From an uncultured Pelagibacteraceae bacterium (lineage in GTDB: Bacteria; Pseudomonadota; Alphaproteobacteria; Pelagibacterales; AG-422-B15): a DNA stretch of 64,000 nt. Each line of letters begins with the position of its first letter. Within the stretch, counting starts at the first letter, position 1. The translations under genes and the position numbers were made by a program. Positions 48,915 to 58,302 of this stretch are shown piece after piece. The stretch is taken from the NCBI GenBank assembly GCA_902544525.1, contig CACCCN010000003.1, forward strand, positions 62,001-126,000. Direction: 5' to 3'. The notes beneath the pieces are model-generated. The model saw only the letters and a program-made list of their open reading frames with translations. It was not told where the DNA came from and did no database searches.

Positions 48915-49667
48915 TTATTCTTTTATAACAATTGTTGAAATCATTCTACCATAATCACGTTCTTTTTTATGAATAGATCTTCTGTAGCTATAAAATAAGG
49001 TTTCCTGCAAGTATGTATCTAGACATATGGATGAAATGTCAGAAATACTATTATTTTCTAATTGTTTAATAATAAATCCTCTCAGATCAAAATTGTATTT
49101 TTTTTTGTCAAATTGATGGAAATAACTACTATTTTTTGAATCTGACTCAATAAAAATATTATAAAAATCGTCTTTTACTTCATAGGAATCTTTTGCAATG
49201 CAAGGGCCAATAGAACACTTGATATCTTTCAAATTGCTTCCAAGATACAACATGGCGTTAATGGTATTTTGAATTATTCCTGTTAATGCTCCTTTCCATC
49301 CTGCATGACAAGCGCCTATTATTTTTTTTTTGTTATCATAAAAGAGAACAGGTGCACAATCCGCGGTTAGAATTCCAAGTATCATATTTTTTTGTTTGGT
49401 GACTATTCCATCATTCATATAAATTTCTTTTAGATTATTGGATTTAAGGACTCCGACTTTATTTGAATGAGTTTGATAAAGTGTTACTAAATGCTTTGTG
49501 CTTAAATTAAAATATTTTGATACAGCCAATCTATTTTTTTGGATATACGGTTTATAATCATTAGACCCTGGACCACAATTTAATGATTTATAATTATTAA
49601 GTGAAACGCCACCTAATCGAGAGAAAAAACAGTGATCTATATTTCCTAAGTTATCTGAAAAAAACAT
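48915..49667 (-). CDS. pgeF: Peptidoglycan editing factor PgeF / multicopper polyphenol oxidase-like (YfiH)
   Basis: A 250-aa YfiH/DUF152 protein. The conserved metal-site blocks are LYQTHSNKV near residue 64, [11 protein letters not shown] near 100 and [17 protein letters not shown] near 118, followed by [14 protein letters not shown] near 152. PgeF homologues prevent L-Ser from replacing L-Ala in peptidoglycan precursors; a copper-dependent oxidase activity has also been reported. It starts two bases after midA, in the usual lgt-midA-pgeF order. Confidence 0.92.
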   Translation of the reverse strand: MFFSDNLGNIDHCFFSRLGGVSLNNYKSLNCGPGSNDYKPYIQKNRLAVSKYFNLSTKHLVTLYQTHSNKVGVLKSNNLKEIYMNDGIVTKQKNMILGILTADCAPVLFYDNKKKIIGACHAGWKGALTGIIQNTINAMLYLGSNLKDIKCSIGPCIAKDSYEVKDDFYNIFIESDSKNSSYFHQFDKKKYNFDLRGFIIKQLENNSISDISSICLDTYLQETLFYSYRRSIHKKERDYGRMISTIVIKE

Positions 49668-49669
49668 CT

Positions 49670-50701
49670 TTATTTATACTCTGAATAAATAATTTTAAAA
49701 AGTGATCCCATTTCTTCATGATTAATCAATCTATTCAATCCAAGTAAAATTTCTTTTTCCTTCTCTAGATTGTTTTCAATCAACTTTGAGGCTCTAAGTT
49801 CAATACCCATCTCTTTTAAAAATTTTGATTGTTTAAGAATCTTTAAATTTTTTACGTCATGGCAATTCATAATATTTAATATATTATTAAAGTTTACATG
49901 AGCTGTTAAATCTTGCTCTCCAACATTATCTAAAAAATTTGTGATTTTATTACTCTTTATTGATGAAAGTGTGCTTTTATATGTCAATTCTGTATATCCA
50001 TAATCCGCAAATAAAATGAAGCCGCCATTAGACTTAATATTTTTTGCAATAAAACTGATAATTTGATCACTGTCTTCTGAATATTCGTAAATTTCGCCTG
50101 AATTTAGATTTAATTTTTTTAAATGTGAATTTTTTTGATCTTTTGCTTCTTCAAAATCTCTATAAAAATTCCCATTTAAATCCTGCTTAATAACAAGGTT
50201 TTTAATTTTATCATTAGATATTTTTACTTGGGATATTGGTAAAGCATCAAAAAATTCATTTGCAATATATACAGAGAACTCTTTTGGTATCGTACTTATA
50301 TTTGAATGAATCTTTGATTGAGGAAACTCTTTCTTTATATCTTTTATAAAATGAATATTGTTTTCAATAAAGTGGAGATTTATTTCCAAATTTTCTTTGA
50401 TTAATTTCTTTACTACTCTCAAAATATCTTTCATTAGAGTTCCTTGGCCCGGACCAAGTTCAACTAAATTACAAAAACTTATGTTATTTGTTATTAATAT
50501 TTGACTTAACCATATACCAATCATCTCTCCATAAAGTTGAGAAATTTCTGGGCTGGTTACAAAATCTCCATTATTACCAATTGGCTTATTTTTTTTATAA
50601 TATCCAAATTCTTCATCATGCAATGATATCTGCATGAATTCTTTTAGAGTAATAAAAGACTTATTGTTTATTACATCAATTACTTTACTTTTTACTGACA
50701 T
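49670..50701 (-). CDS. SAM-dependent methyltransferase, MidA/NDUFAF7-like
   Basis: A 343-aa DUF185 protein. FMQISLHDEEFGYYKK near residue 22, GDFVTSPEISQLYGEMIGIW near 45, the AdoMet motif LVELGPGQGTLMKDILRV near 79 and YIANEFFDALPISQ near 145 are family signatures. Its mitochondrial homologue NDUFAF7 dimethylates an Arg of complex I subunit NDUFS2. A complex I assembly role here is inferred. It overlaps lgt by 17 bases. Confidence 0.9.
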   Translation of the reverse strand: MSVKSKVIDVINNKSFITLKEFMQISLHDEEFGYYKKNKPIGNNGDFVTSPEISQLYGEMIGIWLSQILITNNISFCNLVELGPGQGTLMKDILRVVKKLIKENLEINLHFIENNIHFIKDIKKEFPQSKIHSNISTIPKEFSVYIANEFFDALPISQVKISNDKIKNLVIKQDLNGNFYRDFEEAKDQKNSHLKKLNLNSGEIYEYSEDSDQIISFIAKNIKSNGGFILFADYGYTELTYKSTLSSIKSNKITNFLDNVGEQDLTAHVNFNNILNIMNCHDVKNLKILKQSKFLKEMGIELRASKLIENNLEKEKEILLGLNRLINHEEMGSLFKIIYSEYK

Positions 50702-51500
50702 TTTGCTTTGAGTAAAATAGGATTAGTATTCCAAATAAAAACATGGGTAAGGATAGTAGCATGCCCATAGTTAAGTAATTAAAAAAGTATCCAACTTGTA
50801 CATCTGGTTCACGAGTAAATTCAATTATAAACCTAAATATTGAATATAAAGATAAAAACATTCCAGATATAAATCCCGAATGTTTTAATTTTTTGTATTT
50901 ATGAATCATAATATTTAAAATAATAAAAATAATTAGGCCTTCAAATAAAGCTTCATAAATTTGACTTGGATGTCTATGTAATCCATTGGTATTTGGGAAT
51001 ATTACACCAATAAATATATCTGTGGGTCTTCCATATAATTCTGCATTAATAAAATTTGAAATTCGTCCAAAAAATATTCCAACTGGAGCTGAAGCACAAA
51101 CCAAATCTGATATTGTTAAAAAACTAAAATCTCTTTTCTTAGCAAAAAGGTAAATAGTTAAAATAATACCTAATAAACCTCCATGAAATGACAGACCGCC
51201 TTCCCAAACATGCAATATTTTTAATGGATCACTAAAATAATACAGTGGATTATAAAATATAACATAACCTAACCGTGCACCCAGTATTAGAGCTAAAATT
51301 CCATAAAAAATCAGATCATCTACATCTTTAGGTTGAATATTATGCTTCTCATTAAATAAACCTTTTTGTCTTGATAGATATTGTATGTATTTCCAGGCAA
51401 AAATAAAACCAACTATATACGCAAGTGAATACCATCGTATAGCTATAGGTCCAAACTCAAATAAAATAGGACTAATTGTTGGAAATGTAATAGAAAGCAT
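50685..51500 (-). CDS. lgt: Prolipoprotein diacylglyceryl transferase
   Basis: A 271-aa membrane enzyme transferring diacylglyceryl from phosphatidylglycerol to the lipobox Cys. The IRWYSLAYIVGF block is near residue 21, the essential HGG is in GGLSFHGGLLG near 107, GRISNFINAELYGRPTD near 145 is the Lgt signature, and HPSQIYEALFEG near 178. Seven helices can be drawn. It is divergent from the UbiK-like ORF, sharing 38 bases. Confidence 0.95.
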   Translation of the reverse strand: MLSITFPTISPILFEFGPIAIRWYSLAYIVGFIFAWKYIQYLSRQKGLFNEKHNIQPKDVDDLIFYGILALILGARLGYVIFYNPLYYFSDPLKILHVWEGGLSFHGGLLGIILTIYLFAKKRDFSFLTISDLVCASAPVGIFFGRISNFINAELYGRPTDIFIGVIFPNTNGLHRHPSQIYEALFEGLIIFIILNIMIHKYKKLKHSGFISGMFLSLYSIFRFIIEFTREPDVQVGYFFNYLTMGMLLSLPMFLFGILILFYSKQNVSKK

Positions 51501-51538
51501 TATGATTAATTATTTATTTAATTCATTATATCACCAAA

Positions 51539-51685
51539 ATGCAAACTGAGAACATATTCTTAAAGTTAATCTCAAAAGCAATTGTAGCTTCATTTGAAAC
51601 GACTGAAGTAATAAAATCTGAAGTAAAAACTCACCTGTTATTTAAAAATGAAAAAAAATTAAATAAAAAAAATCTAAAAAAATGA
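51539..51685 (+). CDS. Very short UbiK/YqiC (BMFP)-like protein
   Basis: A 48-codon ORF starting MQTENIFLKLISKAIVAS and continuing with an amphipathic helix (VIKSEVKTHL) and a Lys/Asn-rich tail. Its TGA overlaps the proC ATG as ATGA. UbiK/YqiC-family proteins (about 80 aa, ubiquinone-synthesis accessory factor) begin the same way and sit between lgt and proC in many alphaproteobacteria. Here the C-terminal coiled-coil half is missing. Position and start are strong, and sequence similarity is limited, so this is a probable reduced UbiK rather than a proven one. Confidence 0.5.
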   Translation: MQTENIFLKLISKAIVASFETTEVIKSEVKTHLLFKNEKKLNKKNLKK

Positions 51686-52506
51686 ATATTAAGAACGATA
51701 ATATATTAATAATTGGCGCTGGCAATATGGGCTATGCATTTATTTCTGCATTAATTGAAAATAAAGTAAGTCCTAAAAAAATTTATGTAATAGAAAAGAA
51801 ACCAAGCGCAAGGCTAAAAAAAATTCACAAATTAAAAAAAATAAAAATATTTAATACAATAAATAAATTTGAGATGAATATAAAAATCTCTATTGCAATA
51901 CTAACCATTAAACCAAATCAATTAGATGATGTCTTTTCAGATGAATTAAATAATAAAATAAAAAATTCATTAATTATTTCTATTGTAGCGGGTAAAACAC
52001 ATTCTACATTAAAAAAACTTTCAAAAGGTAATAAAAATATAGCAAGAGCTATGACTAATACCCCAGCTGCTGTTGGATGGGGAACTTCTATTATATATTT
52101 CGCAAAGACTACAACAAGTGCTAATAAAAAAAGGGCAATGCAATTAATGAGTCTTATTGGACAAGTAGAAGAAGTTAAATCAGAGAAATCAATTGATACT
52201 TTTACAGGACTTTTTGGTAGTGGCCCTGCATATTTGTACTTGCTAATTGAAATATGGTCTAACTATGCAAAGAAAAATGGTTTTAAATATGCAGAACAAA
52301 TGACAGTACAGACTATTCTCGGCTCTATTTTATTATTACTAAATACACAAGAAAAACCTGAGTCATTAAGAAAAAGGGTTACCAGTAAAGGAGGTACTAC
52401 TGAAGCTGCTCTGATGGAATTAAATAACAATCAAAAATTTCAAAAACTTTTTGAAAAAGCTATCTCTAAGGCCATCAAAAAAGCTACTACTTTAAGCAAG
52501 AGTTAA
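51682..52506 (+). CDS. proC: Pyrroline-5-carboxylate reductase
   Basis: A 274-aa NADPH-dependent reductase making proline. The Rossmann motif IIGAGNMGYAFI is near residue 10, SIVAGKTHSTLKKL near 104, ARAMTNTPAAVGWG near 121, and the P5C-binding FGSGPAYLYLLIEIW near 175. VTSKGGTTEAALMEL near 234 is the family signature. The start overlaps the short upstream ORF; the end overlaps the convergent envZ-like gene by four bases. Confidence 0.95.
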   Translation: MNIKNDNILIIGAGNMGYAFISALIENKVSPKKIYVIEKKPSARLKKIHKLKKIKIFNTINKFEMNIKISIAILTIKPNQLDDVFSDELNNKIKNSLIISIVAGKTHSTLKKLSKGNKNIARAMTNTPAAVGWGTSIIYFAKTTTSANKKRAMQLMSLIGQVEEVKSEKSIDTFTGLFGSGPAYLYLLIEIWSNYAKKNGFKYAEQMTVQTILGSILLLLNTQEKPESLRKRVTSKGGTTEAALMELNNNQKFQKLFEKAISKAIKKATTLSKS

Positions 52507-53810
52507 TTTGGGATTTCAATTCTAACCTTTAATCCACCTAAGATTTTACTTTCCCCTAACTCGATAGTCCCGTTTATAGAGTTTAGTAAATGTTTAGTGG
52601 TCGATAAGCCTAAACCAGAGTTTGTTGAATTTTGATTTCTACTCTTATCTATTCGATAAAATGGCTTAAAAACATTGGCCCTCTCAGTCTCTAGAATGCC
52701 TTCGCCATCGTCATGAATTTCTACTTTTGTAAGTTCTGGCGATGTTTCAATAATTATTTTAACTTTTTGAGCATTTTCAAATGAGTTATTCAGTAAGTTG
52801 ATAATAGATCTATTAAATATATTGGCATTTAGTTCTATTTCGGCATCATTAATTATTTCTATATCAATATTTTTGTCATTAAAATGAATATCATTCTTTA
52901 TTCTAATAATAGATTCAATTGGATTTATTTTGATACTATCTTTGATATTTTCTTCTTTTGAAAAATTTAAATATTCTTCCAGCATTAAATTCATGTGTTT
53001 AATTTCATCTATTAAAAATTCTTTACTTTTATCATCCTCAATTGTTTCTGCTTGTAATCGCATTCTAGTTAGGGGAGTTTTTAAATCATGACCAACTCCA
53101 GCAAGCATTAAAGATCTTTGCTCTACTTGCTTTATTATTCTATTTTTCATTTTTAAAAATTCTATAGCAGCTCTTCGAACATCGCTTGCACCAGATACTT
53201 TGAAATTAGATACATTATTTCCTTTTCCAAATTCCTCAGCTGCCATCGCAAGTTGAGTTATTGGTTTAATTTGATTTCGCAAGAATAGAAAAGAAATAAA
53301 AATTAATATTGCAGAAGATATAATTACCCAACCTAGAAAAATATGTACTCTAGCAGTAGACACTCTTTTTTTAGGAAAAGTAATTCGCAACATTTCTTCA
53401 CCAATATTGACATATACATTGATATTATCATTTGCAGATTGAACCCAATGCGTTGAGTTTAAAGTACCTTGAAGCTCCCGCTTAAAACCAGAAGTTACAA
53501 AATCAAGAAATTTAATATTATTAGCTGCATAGTTTTCTGATAGATCCTGTGAGCTTATAATTTTTATATTCATATCAGTGAAAGAGCCATAATCTCTGTT
53601 AGCTCGCAATATAGAAATATCATTATTTTTTATTTGATTTACAGTTAAAGCAATTTCCATTGCAACAGAACGCGACATTCTTGCTATTACTCGTTCCCAT
53701 AAGCTATCAAAAAAAACAGTTACAATAATGAGTTGGAAAACAATCATTGGTAGTATAACAATTGAAATTGCTCGCACTAACAGACTTTTTGGTAAATACT
53801 TTTTAATCAT
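52503..53810 (-). CDS. envZ: EnvZ-like sensor histidine kinase
   Basis: A membrane histidine kinase (435 aa from the ATG at 53810) with two helices (about residues 5-30 and 160-185) enclosing a periplasmic sensor region of about 130 residues. A HAMP linker follows. The H-box GVGHDLKTPLTRMRL has the phospho-acceptor His near residue 241; N-box IINLLNNSFENA near 338, G1 DDGEGI near 368 and GLGLSTTKHLL near 400 complete the ATPase. An upstream in-frame start at 53846 would overlap ompR; the ATG one base after the ompR stop is preferred. Partner: the adjacent response regulator. Confidence 0.9.
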   Translation of the reverse strand: MIKKYLPKSLLVRAISIVILPMIVFQLIIVTVFFDSLWERVIARMSRSVAMEIALTVNQIKNNDISILRANRDYGSFTDMNIKIISSQDLSENYAANNIKFLDFVTSGFKRELQGTLNSTHWVQSANDNINVYVNIGEEMLRITFPKKRVSTARVHIFLGWVIISSAILIFISFLFLRNQIKPITQLAMAAEEFGKGNNVSNFKVSGASDVRRAAIEFLKMKNRIIKQVEQRSLMLAGVGHDLKTPLTRMRLQAETIEDDKSKEFLIDEIKHMNLMLEEYLNFSKEENIKDSIKINPIESIIRIKNDIHFNDKNIDIEIINDAEIELNANIFNRSIINLLNNSFENAQKVKIIIETSPELTKVEIHDDGEGILETERANVFKPFYRIDKSRNQNSTNSGLGLSTTKHLLNSINGTIELGESKILGGLKVRIEIPN

Positions 53811-53811
53811 G

Positions 53812-54495
53812 CTAGTTGTTAACCCACAATAAATAACCAGCCCCACGTTTAGTTTTGAGGTATTTAGGAAATTTTGGGTTTAATTCTATTTTTTTTCTGA
53901 GTCTGTTAATGCAAACATCAAGAGTTCTTTCTTGCTCAAAGCCTAATATTTTACTTAATTCTTCGCGTGAGAAAGGCTTTCCAATTTCTTTTGACAATAT
54001 TCTTAAAATTGATAACTCATTAGAATTCAAAGATTTGCTTGTTTTAGATCCTGATATTTCTCCTGTGACCAGATTTAGAACAAGATTATTAATCTGGATT
54101 TGATCTTTAAAAGTCTTAGTGCTGGTTTTCTTTAAAATATTTTTAATTCGTAGTAGTAATTCTTTTGGCTCAAAAGGCTTAGCTAAATAATCATCAGCAC
54201 CTAATTCAAGACCTTGTATCACATTTTCCGTATCACCCATTGCAGTAAGGTGTATAATTGGCACCAGTGATTTCGACCTTATTATTTTTGTAAGTTCATA
54301 TCCGTCAATACCAGGCATCATAATATCTAGTATCAATACGTCAAAACTAATCAAGTTTAGTTTTTGTAATGCATCATCTCCATGAATAGCTGTTGTAACC
54401 AAAAAATTATTTTTAATTAGAAAATCTTTTAATAGATCCCGAATTTTATCATCGTCATCAACTACTAATATGTGATTGTTAACTTTACTCATCAT
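53812..54495 (-). CDS. ompR: OmpR-family response regulator
   Basis: A 227-aa response regulator. The receiver has ILVVDDDDKIRDLL at the N-terminus, the phospho-Asp in LILDIMMPGIDGYEL near residue 57 and Lys in DDYLAKPFEPKELL near 107. A winged-helix DNA-binding domain at the C-terminus has SNELSILRILSKEIGKPFSR and ERTLDVCINRLRKKIE. It precedes the EnvZ-like kinase and its start overlaps marR by four bases. Targets cannot be deduced; osmotic or envelope control is the usual role. Confidence 0.93.
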   Translation of the reverse strand: MMSKVNNHILVVDDDDKIRDLLKDFLIKNNFLVTTAIHGDDALQKLNLISFDVLILDIMMPGIDGYELTKIIRSKSLVPIIHLTAMGDTENVIQGLELGADDYLAKPFEPKELLLRIKNILKKTSTKTFKDQIQINNLVLNLVTGEISGSKTSKSLNSNELSILRILSKEIGKPFSREELSKILGFEQERTLDVCINRLRKKIELNPKFPKYLKTKRGAGYLLWVNN

Positions 54496-54965
54496 TTATT
54501 TTTTTCTGCTAAATTTAAAAATATCTGATTAAATCCATTAACTGCCTCTGAACCAGATTTTTGAAATGCATTACTTATCTCTTTTATTGTAGGTCCAATT
54601 AAATTATTGATTATTTTTTTTGACTCATCTGAAAGATATAAGTTTTTCATTCTTTTATCTTTTTCATTCGTTTCTTGAAAAACCATTTTTTTTTCTAATA
54701 GAATCTTTAATACTCTATTGAGACTTTGCTTCGTAATACTCAATTTTATTAGAAGCTCATTAAAAGTTATACCTGGATAAAGTAATATTATTAAAATACA
54801 TCTTATATCAGCGATACCAAAGCCATTTACACTGGCATTATCTAAAATTTGATTTTCAAAAGTTTTATAGACTAAGAAGAAATTATTTAGAGTTTCTTTT
54901 AATTTATCCTCTCGTAAATATAAAAGTGGAGAACCTTTGTGCAGATTATTATTTAAGTCAGACAT
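54492..54965 (-). CDS. MarR-family transcriptional regulator
   Basis: A winged-helix MarR-type protein (157 aa from the ATG at 54965). The DNA-binding region GIADIRCILIILLYPGITFN, then ELLIKLSITKQSLNRVLKIL and the wing EKKMVFQETNEKDKRMKNLY are clear. The upstream in-frame ATG at 55001 would add 12 hydrophobic residues not seen in homologues; residues SPLLYLREDKL near the chosen N-terminus are typical of the family version found beside ompR/envZ in alphaproteobacteria. Ligand unknown. It is divergent from ilvE. Confidence 0.85.
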   Translation of the reverse strand: MSDLNNNLHKGSPLLYLREDKLKETLNNFFLVYKTFENQILDNASVNGFGIADIRCILIILLYPGITFNELLIKLSITKQSLNRVLKILLEKKMVFQETNEKDKRMKNLYLSDESKKIINNLIGPTIKEISNAFQKSGSEAVNGFNQIFLNLAEKNK

Positions 54966-55047
54966 TATGACATAATAATGATAAAAAGTTATATTAATCA
55001 ACTAGATTTTCTGATAACTAAGTAGTCTAATTTTTTACAGTAAAAAT

Positions 55048-55929
55048 ATGGAAATTTTACCTTTTGATAATAGGGACGGCCTAATTTGGATGAATGGTGA
55101 GTTTATCGCATGGAATGATGCAAAGTGCCATGTAATTACTCAAGGCATGCACTATGCTAGCTCAGTTTTTGAGGGTGAAAGAGCCTATAAAGGAAAGATT
55201 TTTAAATCTGAAGAGCATACAAAACGTCTATTTAAATCTGCAGCAACTTTAGGCATCGATATACCTTTTAGCGAGGATGAAATAAATGAAGCAAAGGATG
55301 AGCTTATTAAAAAAATGAACTTAGAGGACTGCTATGTTAGACCAATTGTTTGGAGAGGCAGTCAACAAATGGGATTATCTACATCGAAATCAGATGTAAA
55401 CGTAGCAATAGCGGTATGGGATGATTGGGCTTCTTACTTTAAAATTGAAGATAGGAAAGCAGGACTCAGATTAATAACTTCACCATGGAAGAGACCATCT
55501 CCCGATACAGCACCTTGTGAAGCAAAAGCATCTGGACCCTACGTTATATGTACGATGTCAAAATCATTTGCAGAAAATAAAGGATTTCATGACGCTCTAA
55601 TGCTTGATTATAGGGGCTATGTTGCTGAAGGAACAGGAGCAAATATTTTTTTTATAAAAGACAATGAAATTCATACACCAATACCAGATTGTTTCTTAAA
55701 TGGTATTACTCGCCAAACTGTTATTGAGATGCTCTCAAATCAAGGGTTTGAGATAATTGAAAGGCATATTGAACCTAATGAAATAGCTAATTATGAAGAA
55801 GCTTTCTTAACTGGTACAGCAGCAGAAATTACTCCTATTCAGTCAATTGATGATATTAAATTTAATACTGGCGACAGCACAAAGAATTTTAAATTCATGC
55901 AAGACTATCATAATCTTGTAAGATCTTAG
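55048..55929 (+). CDS. ilvE: Branched-chain amino acid aminotransferase
   Basis: A 293-aa fold-type IV PLP aminotransferase. HVITQGMHYASSVFEGERAY near residue 28, the SWKRPSPDTAPCEAKASGPY-like text near 150, the Schiff-base Lys in CTMSKSFAENKGFHDALMLD near 172 and EGTGANIFFIKD near 193 are present. The C-terminal EAFLTGTAAEITPIQSID is diagnostic for IlvE against D-amino-acid aminotransferase. It makes Val, Ile and Leu from their 2-oxo acids. The stop overlaps the convergent pgsA stop by four bases. Confidence 0.95.
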   Translation: MEILPFDNRDGLIWMNGEFIAWNDAKCHVITQGMHYASSVFEGERAYKGKIFKSEEHTKRLFKSAATLGIDIPFSEDEINEAKDELIKKMNLEDCYVRPIVWRGSQQMGLSTSKSDVNVAIAVWDDWASYFKIEDRKAGLRLITSPWKRPSPDTAPCEAKASGPYVICTMSKSFAENKGFHDALMLDYRGYVAEGTGANIFFIKDNEIHTPIPDCFLNGITRQTVIEMLSNQGFEIIERHIEPNEIANYEEAFLTGTAAEITPIQSIDDIKFNTGDSTKNFKFMQDYHNLVRS

Positions 55930-56474
55930 TTAAAAACACTTCGATAGTATTGATAACCACTTAAGACAGACAAGATACTTGCAATCCATAATAATAGTAT
56001 TCCAGACACTTCAATAAAAATTAAGCTAGTTGAGATAATTGGGTTTAGTATTAATAAAATTAAAGCCATCATTTGAAAAGCTGTTTTATATTTACCTAAA
56101 TTTGATACAGGTATAGTAATTTTTTTATTACCTTGAGCTAAAAATTCTCTTAGTCCAGATATAAAAACCTCTCTTGAAATTATGAGTAAGAGAGGTAGCA
56201 AATTAATTCCACTAATATCTCCTCGGTAACACAGAATTATACCTACAAGTATGACTAAAAGCTTATCAGCTATCGGATCCAACATTGTACCAAAATCACT
56301 AGTAAGTGAATATTTCCTAGCCAAATAACCATCAAAAAAATCTGATAGTCCTGCAATTATAAAGCAAATTAAAGCGATTAAATTAGTCGTGTTTGTATTT
56401 AAATATATTAAATAGACTATTATCGGAATTAAAAAAATTCTCAAAATGGTAAGTCTATTAGGTAAATTTAACAT
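55926..56474 (-). CDS. pgsA: CDP-diacylglycerol-glycerol-3-phosphate 3-phosphatidyltransferase
   Basis: A 182-aa membrane enzyme that makes phosphatidylglycerophosphate. The CDP-alcohol phosphotransferase motif D-x2-DG-x2-AR-x8-G-x3-D-x3-D spans SDFFDGYLARKYS and DFGTMLDPIADKLL at about residues 43-72. PNRLTILRI at the start and ISREVFISGLREFLA near 100 are PgsA features. It shares one base with the uvrC stop (TAATG). Confidence 0.94.
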   Translation of the reverse strand: MLNLPNRLTILRIFLIPIIVYLIYLNTNTTNLIALICFIIAGLSDFFDGYLARKYSLTSDFGTMLDPIADKLLVILVGIILCYRGDISGINLLPLLLIISREVFISGLREFLAQGNKKITIPVSNLGKYKTAFQMMALILLILNPIISTSLIFIEVSGILLLWIASILSVLSGYQYYRSVFN

Positions 56475-58300
56475 TAGTTATTAAAAAAATTATATATTTT
56501 TTCAGATAATGATTTGCTAATTCCATCGACTTTTTCAAGATCTAGAATTGAAGCACCTTTAATATCTTTAACAGATCCAAAATGATTTAAAAGAAGTTTA
56601 CGTCTTTTATTTCCAAGGCCAGCTATTAACTCAAGTTCAGAATTCTCTATATCCTTTTTATTTTTATTTCTGTGCGCACCTATAGCAAATCTGTGTGATT
56701 CATCTCTGATACGTTGAAGTAAAAAATAAACTGGATCGTCATTTGATAAGAAATTTTTATTTTTTTCAAATATAATTTGATCTAGTTTATTTGATCTATT
56801 TAATCCCTTATAAATTGATAGTATTTTTATTTGTTTTAATTTGAGTTTATTAAGGAGTTCTTGCACTGTTTCATAATGCCCTTTGCCACCATCTATTAAT
56901 ATTACTTCTGGCAGTGAAGAATATTTTTTGTTATCATTGCCAATATTTGAGAAGCGTCTAGTTAAAACCTGCCGCATCATACCATAGTCATCTCCTGGAG
57001 TAATTTTTGAGTTATCAATATTAAATTTTCTATAATTCTTGTTTTCAAAACCTTCTTCGCCAAATACGACCATAGCTCCCACAGCATTTTTTCCAAATGC
57101 ATGACTATTATCGTATCCCTCGATACGTTTAATTTTTTTATTTAGTTTAATTAGATTTTTTAATTTTTCTAAGCTCTTAATATTACTTGATGTATCAGAA
57201 ATATGTCTATTAAGTGAAATATCAGAATTTCTTAATGCATATTTAATCAACTCAACTTTCTTTCCTTTATGAGGAATGCTAAATTTAGGTTTTGCTCTAT
57301 AAATTGAATTTAAAGATTCAATGATAAGATCAATATTTTCTACTTGATGACTTACTAAAACTTCTTTTGGAGGTCTATGCTTAGTATAAAAATCAATAAC
57401 AAATCTCTCTAAAATAGCTTCATTAGGCTCATCTATATTATGCTTTGGAAAATAACTCTTGTTACCCCAATTTTGCCCTGATCTATAAATAAAAACTTGA
57501 ATACAAGATTTATCACCTTGTCGCGATAAAGAAATTACATCAGAGTCGCTAATATCGTAAAGATTTATATTTTGTTGACTTTGTATCTGCGTTAAAGCTT
57601 TTATTTTATCTCGGTAACTAGCAGCTTTTTCATAATTTTCATTTTTACTTTCCTCATTCATTTTAAATGAAAGGTTTCTTTGTAAACCACTATGCTTTCC
57701 TGATAAGAAATCTTCAGCATTTTTAACAGTCTCTTTATATTTTTTTTTATTGAGTGCATCAACACACGGTGCACTGCATCTCTCAATTTGATGCATTAAA
57801 CAAGGTCTACTTCTATTTTCGAAGTAAGAGTCTTCGCAAGAACGTAATTGAAAAACTTTTTGCAGTATTTTCAAAGTGTAATTTAAAGAACCAACAGTTG
57901 CAAAAGGCCCAAAATACTTACCCTTAAACTTCTGTTTACCTCTATGCTTAGATATAGAGGGGTATTCTTGTTCATGATTAATAAATATGTAAGGAAAAGA
58001 TTTATCATCTCTCAATAGGATATTATATTGAGGCTTGATTTTTTTTATAAGATTTGCTTCTAATAATAAAGCTTCTTTCTCAGTCTCAGTTATTATCGTA
58101 TCTATTTGTTTGGTAGAGCGCATTAGACGTCTAATGCGATTTGTTAAATTATTATCATTTAAATAATTTTTAAGCCTATTCTTGATATTCTTAGCTTTAC
58201 CAACGTATAGAACGTTGTTATTTTGATCCAACATTTTGTAGATACCAGGCTTAGTAGGCGATTGATCCACTATTGACTTAATTCTATCAATATTGTGCAT
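56474..58300 (-). CDS. uvrC: Excinuclease ABC subunit C
   Basis: A 608-aa UvrC that makes both incisions in nucleotide excision repair. The N-terminal GIY-YIG nuclease has KPGIYKMLDQNNNVLYVGKA near residues 17-36. Cys-rich RSCEDSYFENRSRPCLMHQI near 152, a UVR domain near 205-235, the C-terminal RNase H-like nuclease with EGYDNSHAFGKNAVGAMVVF and LIDGGKGH, and HhH motifs at the end complete it. uvrB is on the same strand 2 kb upstream. Confidence 0.96.
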   Translation of the reverse strand: MHNIDRIKSIVDQSPTKPGIYKMLDQNNNVLYVGKAKNIKNRLKNYLNDNNLTNRIRRLMRSTKQIDTIITETEKEALLLEANLIKKIKPQYNILLRDDKSFPYIFINHEQEYPSISKHRGKQKFKGKYFGPFATVGSLNYTLKILQKVFQLRSCEDSYFENRSRPCLMHQIERCSAPCVDALNKKKYKETVKNAEDFLSGKHSGLQRNLSFKMNEESKNENYEKAASYRDKIKALTQIQSQQNINLYDISDSDVISLSRQGDKSCIQVFIYRSGQNWGNKSYFPKHNIDEPNEAILERFVIDFYTKHRPPKEVLVSHQVENIDLIIESLNSIYRAKPKFSIPHKGKKVELIKYALRNSDISLNRHISDTSSNIKSLEKLKNLIKLNKKIKRIEGYDNSHAFGKNAVGAMVVFGEEGFENKNYRKFNIDNSKITPGDDYGMMRQVLTRRFSNIGNDNKKYSSLPEVILIDGGKGHYETVQELLNKLKLKQIKILSIYKGLNRSNKLDQIIFEKNKNFLSNDDPVYFLLQRIRDESHRFAIGAHRNKNKKDIENSELELIAGLGNKRRKLLLNHFGSVKDIKGASILDLEKVDGISKSLSEKIYNFFNN

Positions 58301-58302
58301 CT

